From Caldisericaceae bacterium (GTDB lineage: Bacteria > Calditrichota > Calditrichia > Calditrichales > Calditrichaceae): DNA of 9,878 nucleotides. The DNA lies in assembly GCA_021160885.1 (NCBI GenBank), contig JAGHBR010000168.1:1-9878 (forward strand), read 5' to 3'. The notes beneath the pieces were generated by a model that saw nothing but the letters and a program-made list of their open reading frames with translations, searched no databases and was not told the origin of the DNA. Both the position numbers and the translations under genes were made by a program. Positions within the stretch are counted from its first letter, which is position 1; each line of letters starts with the position of its first letter. Shown here piece after piece: positions 1 to 7,387 of the stretch.

Positions 1-3000
1 ATGTTAGGCAGCGGTGGCCTGCAAGAAAATTTGCGTATTCTGTTTTTTACTTTAAATCAGTTTTTGTTAGAAAAACCAGCTCACATTTTGTTTTTTAAGC
101 ATTCTCTGCCCATTGGGTACAAGGAATTTGAACACTTAACCTTTCAACCGTTACCTGAACATGAAGAATTTTCCTTAGAAATTTTGTCCCGGCTATTAAA
201 ACAGAATCCTAAAAAACCGCATTTTTTAATCTTAGGCGCCATTCCCGGCGAGAAGTTCCGGCGTGAACTGCGCAAACTGATGCTGCATTTTCCTCTGTTC
301 GTCGTTGAAGTCAACGATGCGCCAAACCATTTTTCACTGGCGCGGGAAGCCTTACTGGAACATCGCGTGTTGCGTTTTTTGACTCCGGCTGTGTTCAACA
401 AGCAGCTGGCCGACCTTTCGACTGTGATTGGAGCCGGGCGCGCTGATTACATTCAGCATCTGGAAACCATTTATTTCCAACTAAAGGGAACGCCCTCAGC
501 GCCCGAAGCCGAATTGCTTTACTTTTTACTTAATCACACTAATTCGTCAAAAATTTCAGTCAAACTTGTGGAATCCGGGGTAGAATCAAGCGGAACTCCG
601 GTTCAAATGGCCGCCGCCACCTTGTTGCAAAACGTGACCAACCAGGCACAAAAACCGAGCATGCCTTCTCTTTTTCAGACAGCGGAATCCTTAACCCAAA
701 TACTGGAAACAAAAGCCCGGCAGATCAGCCAGCGTTGGCAAAGCCATTTACCTCAAAACTGGCAACCTTTACCTGATGACGCCTGGGCCCGGCAGAGCGT
801 CTGGCAATTAGTCGAAACCTTTTTTGAACGCATTCACGATGAGTCCTGGGCCAAACAACTGGAAGAACAGTTTTTAAATGCCTTTGTAGCCGTTCATCCG
901 GAGTACGAACGGGCAGCCTGCCTGGCGGTTAGCGGCTCGGCGCGCACGGCTCTTGGGATTTTAGGTTTCCATGGGCCCATTAAAAAAGTAGTCACTTTCG
1001 ATTTAGGCTGGACCTACGAACACTGTTTCCCACAGGTGGAGGTATTGCCCATTAATCCGCTTGATGATTTTTCAGCTTCTGATGTCGTTAACCATTTGCA
1101 AAAAGTCGTAGAACAGGACACTGACTTTTTAAAAGCCGGCGCTCTGGTCATCAACAATCCGCATAATGCCACCGGCGCCGTCATTCCCAAAGAGGCACTG
1201 CAACCCATTTTACGCTGGTCTTTGCAAGCGGGTCTATACGTGATTGATGATCTTTCCTACCAGAATGTAGGGCCCTGGCAGGAGCCACAAAACGTGCCGA
1301 CCATTCGGCAATTAGTGAATGAACAAATCCGACAAGGTCAGCTTAGCGCTTCCGCTTTGCAGAAGGTGATTACCTGCCATTCACTTTCCAAAACCGATAG
1401 CTTTGCCGGCGCCCGACTCACGGTTCTGGAAATACCGGACGCCGACATTCGTCACCGGTTACAGCCTTATTTTCAGCAGATTAAAAAACACCGCTTACCT
1501 CTGTTAATCGCTTATCTCTTTTACCGCAATGGGGCGCACAAAGTACAGGCTTACTGGCATTTGCGCAATCAATATTTTGCCGAACGCATGGCCACTTTAC
1601 AAAAAGCCATTGATGATTTACCCGAAGAACGCAATCCCTTTAAAATTAAGATCTTGGCCCCACGCGGCAGTATGTACCCTTTACTCATTATTCAACGACT
1701 GCCGGCCGGCATTTCCCTGGATGCCCTGTCCACCACGCTGGCCAATCAGGGCATTGGCCTGGTGCCCTTAACCGCCTTTGCCCGCACAGCGGCAGGTTAC
1801 CAGATGGCCCGCCAGTCTTTTCGCTTAACCCTGGGCGGTAAGTTAAGCGGTGAACGACTTTACTACCAAACGCGCCGCGTTTTAATCGATTTGAATCGCA
1901 TAATTGCCCAGGAAGCCAGTTTATTTCAAAAAACTGTTTTAATTTCTGATTTAAACACCGAGCCTCAGGACTGGCAACCAGTGTTGGAACAGGTTAAACA
2001 GCTTGCCTTAATAGATTTTAAAAAGCGTTCTGAAAAAGAAACCCTGTTAAAAGACCAGCAATCTACTTTTCAAAACATCTTTTTAAAGGAACGAATTGCT
2101 ACTTTAAGTGACCAGTTTGCCTCGCGTTCCTTTTTGTGGCAGCAGTGGCAGATGAAAGATGCAAAACAAATTAAAAATCAGCTGAAGCATATTTTAGAAT
2201 CGGAGTTCTTCAAAGATGATCTGTCCCTGCGGCAACAGCGCTTTGTCAGCCGCCTGTTCGACCGCACGGTGCACCCAACGCAAATCTTCAGCATTCAGGT
2301 CGACCAGTTGGCACGCAGCCTGATCGATGACTTTTTAATTGGCAAGCAACTTACACAACAAAAATTGCAGCCTTTGGCCCGCGCTTTGGTAGATGAATTC
2401 ACCGGTCGTTCAGTGCCCATTAATTCCATTCAGGAATCGGATGAATTATTGTTAGACCTGGATGCTCTTATTGATGCCGAGCATCTGGCCATATTGCAGG
2501 GCAATAACGATCTGCAAACATTTCTCTCTTACTGGGGCGATTGGGACGGCAGTTCGCGTCCCTCCGGGCAGGGGCACCGTTTGGTAGCTGCAGTTTTAAT
2601 GAAAAACGTCGCCCGCATGGCACGGATTTTGAACCTTTTACTACAGGTTGAACCCGACCTCAAAATTGACGTGCAATTGCGCGAAGCGCTCAAGCAATTT
2701 CCGCAAAGACGAAAAAAGTTCTGGAGCTTGTTAAATGAAATTACCGCTTTGACCAACCAGCTGGAAAAACGCTACCAGGGCCTGTTACCGGCCACTATTC
2801 ACCCTTCCCGTTGGCGCAAATTGGGCATGAAGCTGCACCTGGTGCGCGATCCGCTTACCATTCTCTGGCAGCACAATGATCGCCTGGAACGTAAAATGCG
2901 TCAATTGCGCGAAGAACGCCGAAAAAATCTTGAATATTATTTTAACATTAATAAACAATTGCGCAAAACCCTGCACCAGTGCGTTGAGCACATTGTTAAT

Positions 3001-5145
3001 CATCTGGAAGAAAACAAGGAACTTTTTTACCGGGCGGTGTTTTACCGCGATTTATTACGCCGTTTTGTTTTAACGCCGCGCATCCATCAAAATATGATTA
3101 CTTCCCACGATCCATTCGCGATTGATACCACTGTTTTTAATTTAACCGAAATTAATGAATTAGGTGCACGGGTGGGCAATCCAGGTTTAATTTTGGCTCT
3201 GCAGGTGAGCATGTGCAGCCAGCCCCAGACTATCATTGAATTGGAACGGAAGCTTCGTGCCCGCCGTGAAGCTATTTTACGCAGCCAGCCAAACCTGGCT
3301 TTGCCTTACATCGGGACTGTGCCATTGTTTGAAGAGATTGAAGTTGTGCGTAATGTGGAAGAACATCTTGAAGCCTTGTGGAATTACGCCTGCAACCATC
3401 GTTCAACGGCGCAAACGGTGGAACAACGTTTTCAGGAAATGCTGTGCGAAATTTTCATTGCCGGTTCCGATTTGAGCCAACAGGTCAGCCAAACGGTTGC
3501 TGCCCATCTTTTCCGCGAAACCAGTTTTAAAGTGGTTCGCTGGCTGGCACGCAAGGGGCTGGCCGGTAAAATTCGCCTTAAATTGGGCAGCGGTGAATCC
3601 ATGCAGCGACAGGGCGGTTTTTATGACAATTTGGGTAGTAAACCGGCCTTTGTTTTCAATCGCCAGAACCAGCAACGCATTGTAAGTGAACTGACAGCTT
3701 CGGCGGCTAAAGCGTGCCAGTTTGCTGTTACGCCTTTGCGTGGCGTACTCAGCAGTGGCGATTTGCGCACCTTGCAGAGCACCGTTTCTGAAAAATTGCG
3801 CATGATTGCCGTACACGAGCGGGCCAATTTTTTGTTTCATTACAAAAAACTGCAAACCTACCTGCAGGGCGAAATCATGCGCACCAGCGAGCCTCTAGTG
3901 CAAACCCGCCTGCGCTTTGGCGAGCGTGGCGAAAAGGAACTAAAGCGCTTGACCCTGGGCTGGAGCGACCCGCTGTTCGAAAAGTTTTTAAATGTACGGC
4001 TCAACAATTTCAGGCAAATCGTCTACGGCCGGGAAGAAGATATTGTTGGCATCCACTTGGTTTCTTACTTTGTTTCGCGCATGGTACCGGCCTTTCGCGA
4101 TCGGCCCACTGTCCGCCCGGGCAAGATTCAGCCCGGAGATATTGGTCCGCGCGTTATTGAACGCCTGTCGCGTGTTTTGCCCCAGGCCCGCTACGGCACC
4201 ATGCTGCGTGCCATTGGGCACAACCGCGCCCAGACCATAATTTTAGGCATTTCCCAATTGTGCACCGGCCTTTTTAGAGCGCTAAAAGAATTCAGCAATG
4301 AACATTCCGCTGTTTTAAGCCCTTCTCTTTTATTGCAGGAAAGGATTCTTCCGCAATTACCGGTTTACGAAATTTTACGTGATCTGCGCCTTTACCAGGA
4401 CATTGAGCTGCGCTTCTGGTCTAAAATGGAACCATTTTTCCCGGCCGGCAACAGCGCCGTTAGCTCCCTTCGTGAAGACATTAGCCTGGTTCAGGAATTT
4501 GTTCCGCTTTTGCAAAAAGAGCTGATTCGCCGTCATGGTCTGCCGGTTAATGACTTTTTTGAAAACGATCATTTCAAAACCAACCTATTGCCTGCGCTGC
4601 GTCCCGATTTGGCGGTGCTTTTACAACAGGATCTGTTCAACACTGAAATGGAACGACTGATGGCACAGGTTAAGCCACCAGTTGCTGATGATTGGCAGCA
4701 GACGGTTCAACACCTGTTGAACATTCCGCGACAAATCTACTTTTGGCGGCAAAAAATCTGGCAATTAATCGAAAACAAGGTGGCACTCCAGGTAGCTAGC
4801 TTTGTGCAACTAGCCCAGGCCATCATGCAGCTGATGAAACAGCAACGCACAGCTAACAATGGTTTGCAGGTTCAGTTAACGCAGTTTCAACGCACCTACC
4901 AGCAGGTGACTGCCGGACTGCAATCGGTGGCTGATGAAAATTTGCGTCAATTCTTGTTGGCGGCTTTGGAATATCTGGCTCAAAGTCGACAGCAGGGCAT
5001 GGAAATTCCGATTAATGTAATGCGCGCTCTGCACGATGTGGAACGCATTGTACAGATTGAAAGCCAGCCTTTAAGTGCAGAAGAACAACAGGAACTGCGT
5101 TTCTACATTTTACAAATCGCGCGCTTAACCGGGGAGAATGGTTAA
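1..5145 (+). CDS. Giant fusion protein: class I/II PLP aminotransferase joined to a divergent phosphoenolpyruvate carboxylase-like region
   Basis: This 1714-residue protein has three parts. Residues 1-260 are unrecognised; strand-like stretches near 74-80, 98-104 and 122-127 suggest an alpha/beta domain. Residues 265-635 are a fold-type I aminotransferase: SGSARTALG at 311-319 (PLP phosphate loop), NPHNATG at 386-392 (N389), DDLSY at 416-420 (D417 and Y420 on the cofactor), SLSK at 461-464 (K464, Schiff base), G470 and R472 at the usual +6 and +8, and R608 as the likely substrate-carboxylate arginine. All core residues are present, so this part looks active. Residues 640-1714 resemble PEPC in motif order and spacing: HPTQ 758-761, GDWDG 846-850, VSM 1069-1071, PLFEEIEVVRN 1108-1118, GSD 1155-1157, GSGESMQRQGG 1196-1206 and VPAFRDR 1362-1368. 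Some PEPC residues are replaced. A plausible role is PEP to oxaloacetate to aspartate in the cytoplasm; no signal peptide or membrane segment is seen. The reading frame starts at the window edge, so no ribosome binding site is visible and the true start may lie upstream. The aminotransferase call is firm, the PEPC call is probable, and the reaction is inferred. Confidence 0.85.
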   Translation: MLGSGGLQENLRILFFTLNQFLLEKPAHILFFKHSLPIGYKEFEHLTFQPLPEHEEFSLEILSRLLKQNPKKPHFLILGAIPGEKFRRELRKLMLHFPLFVVEVNDAPNHFSLAREALLEHRVLRFLTPAVFNKQLADLSTVIGAGRADYIQHLETIYFQLKGTPSAPEAELLYFLLNHTNSSKISVKLVESGVESSGTPVQMAAATLLQNVTNQAQKPSMPSLFQTAESLTQILETKARQISQRWQSHLPQNWQPLPDDAWARQSVWQLVETFFERIHDESWAKQLEEQFLNAFVAVHPEYERAACLAVSGSARTALGILGFHGPIKKVVTFDLGWTYEHCFPQVEVLPINPLDDFSASDVVNHLQKVVEQDTDFLKAGALVINNPHNATGAVIPKEALQPILRWSLQAGLYVIDDLSYQNVGPWQEPQNVPTIRQLVNEQIRQGQLSASALQKVITCHSLSKTDSFAGARLTVLEIPDADIRHRLQPYFQQIKKHRLPLLIAYLFYRNGAHKVQAYWHLRNQYFAERMATLQKAIDDLPEERNPFKIKILAPRGSMYPLLIIQRLPAGISLDALSTTLANQGIGLVPLTAFARTAAGYQMARQSFRLTLGGKLSGERLYYQTRRVLIDLNRIIAQEASLFQKTVLISDLNTEPQDWQPVLEQVKQLALIDFKKRSEKETLLKDQQSTFQNIFLKERIATLSDQFASRSFLWQQWQMKDAKQIKNQLKHILESEFFKDDLSLRQQRFVSRLFDRTVHPTQIFSIQVDQLARSLIDDFLIGKQLTQQKLQPLARALVDEFTGRSVPINSIQESDELLLDLDALIDAEHLAILQGNNDLQTFLSYWGDWDGSSRPSGQGHRLVAAVLMKNVARMARILNLLLQVEPDLKIDVQLREALKQFPQRRKKFWSLLNEITALTNQLEKRYQGLLPATIHPSRWRKLGMKLHLVRDPLTILWQHNDRLERKMRQLREERRKNLEYYFNINKQLRKTLHQCVEHIVNHLEENKELFYRAVFYRDLLRRFVLTPRIHQNMITSHDPFAIDTTVFNLTEINELGARVGNPGLILALQVSMCSQPQTIIELERKLRARREAILRSQPNLALPYIGTVPLFEEIEVVRNVEEHLEALWNYACNHRSTAQTVEQRFQEMLCEIFIAGSDLSQQVSQTVAAHLFRETSFKVVRWLARKGLAGKIRLKLGSGESMQRQGGFYDNLGSKPAFVFNRQNQQRIVSELTASAAKACQFAVTPLRGVLSSGDLRTLQSTVSEKLRMIAVHERANFLFHYKKLQTYLQGEIMRTSEPLVQTRLRFGERGEKELKRLTLGWSDPLFEKFLNVRLNNFRQIVYGREEDIVGIHLVSYFVSRMVPAFRDRPTVRPGKIQPGDIGPRVIERLSRVLPQARYGTMLRAIGHNRAQTIILGISQLCTGLFRALKEFSNEHSAVLSPSLLLQERILPQLPVYEILRDLRLYQDIELRFWSKMEPFFPAGNSAVSSLREDISLVQEFVPLLQKELIRRHGLPVNDFFENDHFKTNLLPALRPDLAVLLQQDLFNTEMERLMAQVKPPVADDWQQTVQHLLNIPRQIYFWRQKIWQLIENKVALQVASFVQLAQAIMQLMKQQRTANNGLQVQLTQFQRTYQQVTAGLQSVADENLRQFLLAALEYLAQSRQQGMEIPINVMRALHDVERIVQIESQPLSAEEQQELRFYILQIARLTGENG

Positions 5146-5230
5146 TTACACTAATTTTTCGCTAAGGTTAAAGTAGCACAGCAGCAAGCAAATTCAATCA
5201 AAAATGGGCACCATCCAGAGGATAAAAAAA

Positions 5231-5258
5231 TCGAAATTCGAAGCTCGAAATACGAAAT
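5231..5258. repeat. Four tandem 7-nt units of the TCGAAAT type
   Basis: Four consecutive heptamers are visible: TCGAAAT (5231-5237), TCGAAGC (5238-5244), TCGAAAT (5245-5251) and ACGAAAT (5252-5258). The array is short and degenerate, lies between two convergent genes, and is too small for a CRISPR or a classical minisatellite. Confidence 0.7.
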
Positions 5259-5382
5259 TACCTTCCAACTCCATGGCATGAGGTGAATTAAAAGAGGGTA
5301 GACACAATTGTCCAAAATAAATCCGATACTGAGTTTTTAACATCGGCACAGTCGATGAACTCAAAAGTTGGAGGCCTTTACC

Positions 5383-5411
5383 CTTAACTCTTAAACTCTT
5401 ATACACTTAAC
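5383..5411. repeat. Degenerate tandem tract of the CTTAAAC type
   Basis: TTAACT, TTAAAC and TTATAC follow one another at 7-nt steps (5384, 5391, 5398), and a further TTAACT begins at 5407 after a 9-nt step. TTAA-containing words continue more loosely to about 5460. The tract is AT-rich and pyrimidine-biased on the plus strand and shares the 7-nt period of the tract at 5231-5258, though the unit is different. Confidence 0.45.
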
Positions 5412-5506
5412 TTTTTGACCCCATTAAACTAATTAACTATTCAACCAAAACACTTTTAACCAAATAACTTACCAGGATCAAAATTTTAGCACGTTTTAGC
5501 TAAGGC

Positions 5507-6757
5507 CTATAGTTCCTTCCCTTTTAAAACAGCCAATTTATTTTCACCTTCGCTTCGTGCAATTAAAACAGCGCCGCAACTGTCGCTCCAGACATTGACC
5601 GAAGTTCGCAGCATATCTAAAATGCGGTCAACGGCTAAAATCATTCCGATGCCTTCCAATGGTAAACCGACCGCTTTTAAGATGATGGTAATCATAACCA
5701 AACCTGCCATGGGAATGCCTGCAGCGCCAACGCTGGCCAATAGTGCGGTAATGACAACAATCATTTGCTGAACAAAAGAAAGATCAATGCCGTAAACCTG
5801 AGCAATAAACATGGCGGCCACACATTCATAAAGAGCCGTACCATCCATGTTAATGGTTGCGCCCAAGGGAAGCACAAAGCTGCTTACCTTATTAGAGACT
5901 CCGGCGTTGTTTTCAATAGAATCCATGGTTAAGGGAAGTGTGGCCGATGAAGAAGAGGTGGAAAAGGCGGTTAACAAGGCGGCAGACATGGCTTTAAAAT
6001 GTTTTAACGGTGAAATACCACCTAAAAAGTAGATTAACAAAGGTAAAGTAATGGTTGCATGTATTAATAAACCTAAAATTACGGTAATCATGTATTTTAA
6101 AAGAGGCAGAACCGCATCAAAGCCGGTTTGGGCAATTATTTTGGCAATAAGAGCAAAAACGCCAAGCGGAGCAAATAAAATAATAAAATGAGTCAGCCCC
6201 ATCATCACTTCAAAAACTGACTGAAAAAATCCTGTAAGTTGCTTTTTGTAAGGTTCGGGCGAACGTGTAATAAAAAAGCCAAACAACAAAGAAAAGAAAA
6301 TTGTTGGTAAGATTTCTCCCTTTGCCATGGAGGCAATAGGGTTTTCCGGGATAATTCTTAAAATCAGGTCTTTAAAACTGGTTGCTGCGTTTTCAAAACC
6401 GCCTGGCGTTTCCTGAAAGCTCAAATTAGCACTGACACCAGGCGCAATCAAATTAACAAGAATCAAGCCGGTTAAAATGGCAAAAATGCTGGTCGTAAGG
6501 TAATATAACAAGGTTTTTAAAGATAAACGTCCAAAGTGTTCCGCATCGCCGATGTTGGTTACGCCAGAAATGATCGATGAGACAATCAGTGGAACGATAA
6601 TCATTTTTAGAGCACGAATGAAAAATGTGCCCAACAAAGAAATATCTTGAATTACAAAATCTTCAAAATGAAAAATTTTTGACAGGATAGCGAGCAGAAC
6701 GCCTAAAATTAAGCCGATTAAGATTTGCCAGTGTAAAGAAATGGATTTTAACTTCAT
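5507..6757 (-). CDS. Dicarboxylate/amino acid:cation symporter (DAACS/SLC1 family; probable glutamate/aspartate importer)
   Basis: A 416-residue inner-membrane secondary transporter that would take up acidic amino acids or C4-dicarboxylates with Na+ or H+. The length matches the family (about 400-450). Signature elements appear in order: YYLTTS 85-90 in TM3 (T89 and S90 match a GltPh Na+ site), the serine-rich HP1 tip SSSSATLP 268-275, NMDGT 303-307 in TM7 (N303 and D305), an HP2-like ASVGAAGIP 341-349, and the TM8 substrate site with D377, D381, R384, T385, N388 and D392, equivalent to GltPh D390, D394, R397, T398, N401 and D405. R384 favours a substrate with an acidic side chain. In place of the HP1 arginine of GltPh (R276) there is S268, as in animal EAATs, yet TM8 keeps methionine (M382) where EAATs carry an arginine. 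The start is supported by AAAGGA seven bases upstream. The exact substrate and coupling ion cannot be read from the sequence. Confidence 0.95.
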   Translation of the reverse strand: MKLKSISLHWQILIGLILGVLLAILSKIFHFEDFVIQDISLLGTFFIRALKMIIVPLIVSSIISGVTNIGDAEHFGRLSLKTLLYYLTTSIFAILTGLILVNLIAPGVSANLSFQETPGGFENAATSFKDLILRIIPENPIASMAKGEILPTIFFSLLFGFFITRSPEPYKKQLTGFFQSVFEVMMGLTHFIILFAPLGVFALIAKIIAQTGFDAVLPLLKYMITVILGLLIHATITLPLLIYFLGGISPLKHFKAMSAALLTAFSTSSSSATLPLTMDSIENNAGVSNKVSSFVLPLGATINMDGTALYECVAAMFIAQVYGIDLSFVQQMIVVITALLASVGAAGIPMAGLVMITIILKAVGLPLEGIGMILAVDRILDMLRTSVNVWSDSCGAVLIARSEGENKLAVLKGKEL

Positions 6758-6766
6758 TGATCAGTC

Positions 6767-6786
6767 CTTTGATTTTAAAGTCAAAG
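6767..6786 (-). promoter_or_regulatory. 20-bp near-perfect dyad over the symporter ribosome binding site
   Basis: The arms CTTTGA (6767-6772) and TCAAAG (6781-6786) are exact inverted repeats around a centre that is itself symmetric except for one pair, so 18 of 20 positions obey dyad symmetry. On the minus-strand transcript the right arm covers the AAAG of the AAAGGA ribosome binding site (6770-6765), ten bases from the start codon. It could be a protein operator just downstream of the start of transcription, or an mRNA hairpin that hides the ribosome binding site. The symmetry is seen directly; the role is inferred. Confidence 0.45.
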
Positions 6787-6795
6787 TTTAATAAG

Positions 6796-6824
6796 AATAT
6801 AGAAATGTTCTAAATATTGAGCAA
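6796..6824 (-). promoter_or_regulatory. Candidate sigma70-type promoter of the symporter gene
   Basis: On the minus strand, TTGCTC (6824-6819) is followed after exactly 17 bases by TATATT (6801-6796). Transcription would start near 6789, immediately before the 20-bp dyad at 6786-6767, giving a leader of about 30 bases. The -35 box matches the consensus only in TTG, and AT-rich DNA yields such matches by chance. The placement relative to the dyad is what makes it worth listing. Confidence 0.35.
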
Positions 6825-6837
6825 ATGTAGATATGAA

Positions 6838-7245
6838 TTATTGAAGGTGTTGTTCAAATTCGTTTGGTAGAGTTCCATCGGAGCGTGCGGAAGGAAGCAA
6901 TTTCCTTAGATATTCGAGTGAGGACAGATCGTTGTAGTCGTTGTGTTTGCCAAAAGGGAAAAATTGCACGCCAATTAAATGGCGGCTTTCATGTTGATCG
7001 ATTTTTTTAAACCAGCGGACAAATCCCTTTAAGGAAATAACGCTGCCATCGGAAAAAGTAAGTCTTAGGTAAATTTTTTCGCCTTTTTTTAGGGGAAAAT
7101 CAGAGAAAAAAGACAAGCCGCTTTTAGACAAATCTTTAATTGAAAATGGCGGCGACAACCGTGCCCAGAAAGTGGCAGGACTTAGTTTTTTAAAACGAAC
7201 AGAAACATTATTCAAAGCCAATCGTGGTAATTCACGACGTTCCAT
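6838..7245 (-). CDS. Small single-domain PilZ protein (predicted c-di-GMP receptor)
   Basis: A 135-residue cytoplasmic protein that is essentially one PilZ domain. Both halves of the c-di-GMP binding signature are present: an N-terminal RxxxR (R4-R8, within RRELPR) and DxSxxG (D38, S40, G43, within KDLSKSG). Strand-rich sequence follows (KIYLRLTF 57-64, VISLKGFVRWF 69-79, HLIGVQFF 89-96), as expected for the PilZ beta barrel, and then a short helical and polar tail. It has no transmembrane segment, GGDEF or EAL domain, so it would act as a stand-alone effector by binding a partner. The ribosome binding site is weak, an AGGA eleven bases before the ATG. The gene lies 80 bases upstream of the symporter on the same strand; readthrough is possible, but the symporter appears to have its own promoter. 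The output pathway cannot be told from the sequence. Confidence 0.88.
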   Translation of the reverse strand: MERRELPRLALNNVSVRFKKLSPATFWARLSPPFSIKDLSKSGLSFFSDFPLKKGEKIYLRLTFSDGSVISLKGFVRWFKKIDQHESRHLIGVQFFPFGKHNDYNDLSSLEYLRKLLPSARSDGTLPNEFEQHLQ

Positions 7246-7387
7246 TTATATATTTATCCTATTAGTTTCCAATTTAAGGATTATTAATTTCGTTGCTATT
7301 ATAAATAAAAAATAGGTGAAAAGTATGTGATAGCCATCAATTTAAAAATTTTTTTGGATATTTTTTTAATTCAAGGAGTAAAATTAA
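7246..7387. promoter_or_regulatory. Divergent AT-rich promoter region between the PilZ gene and the small basic protein gene
   Basis: This 142-base gap separates two genes transcribed away from each other, so it must hold both promoters unless one gene is read from elsewhere. On the minus strand an exact TATAAT lies at 7303-7298 and would give the PilZ gene a leader of about 45 bases, but no good -35 box sits at 16-18 bases. On the plus strand the overlapping TATTAT (7297-7302) or TATAAAT (7300-7306) could serve the small gene, again without a clear -35. T-runs at 7350-7355 and 7361-7367 precede the plus-strand AAGGAG at 7373-7378. Confidence 0.35.

Larger units (their letters stand above)
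5146..5506. other. Noncoding gap between convergent genes, with heptameric repeat tracts
   Basis: These 361 bases separate the 3' ends of the aminotransferase-PEPC gene and the symporter gene. I see no convincing gene. The 70-codon minus-strand frame at 5194-5406 reads through the repeat tracts, has no family resemblance, and is best treated as chance. There are two degenerate tandem tracts, listed separately. A TTAACC/GGTTAA inverted repeat (5125-5145) covers the stop codon of the upstream gene, but its nearest T-run starts about ten bases later, so it is a weak terminator at best. No strong hairpin-plus-T terminator is visible for either gene. Confidence 0.6.

Noticed and set aside
3403..3855. 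A 150-codon minus-strand open frame inside the fusion gene
   Set aside because: It is antisense to the best-preserved PEPC-like motifs (GSD and the glycine loop), which clearly belong to the plus-strand protein.
5125..5145. TTAACC/GGTTAA inverted repeat at the end of the fusion gene as a terminator
   Set aside because: The stem is six AT-rich pairs with a nine-base loop, and the T-run is about ten bases further on, so it is unlikely to stop transcription efficiently.
5194..5406. A 70-codon minus-strand open frame in the convergent gap
   Set aside because: It has no usable ribosome binding site, its C-terminal half is translated from the TCGAAAT tandem tract, and it resembles no family.
5231..5411. 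The intergenic tandem tracts considered as a CRISPR array
   Set aside because: The units are 7 bases and directly adjacent, with no spacers of the usual 30-40 bases and no cas genes nearby.
5484..5503. Repeated TTTTAGC with TTAGCTAA just past the symporter stop codon as a terminator
   Set aside because: The minus transcript can form only a five-pair stem with a short T-run; it is too weak to call.
5847..6032. A 61-codon plus-strand open frame inside the symporter gene
   Set aside because: It is the complement of the conserved HP1 and NMDGT region of the symporter and has no independent support.
6822..6858. A TAnnTTTG box typical of Bacteroidota promoters (minus strand, 6829-6822)
   Set aside because: The nearest TTTG upstream is 25 bases away rather than about 19-21, so the pair does not fit; the sigma70-like TTGCTC-17-TATATT is better placed.
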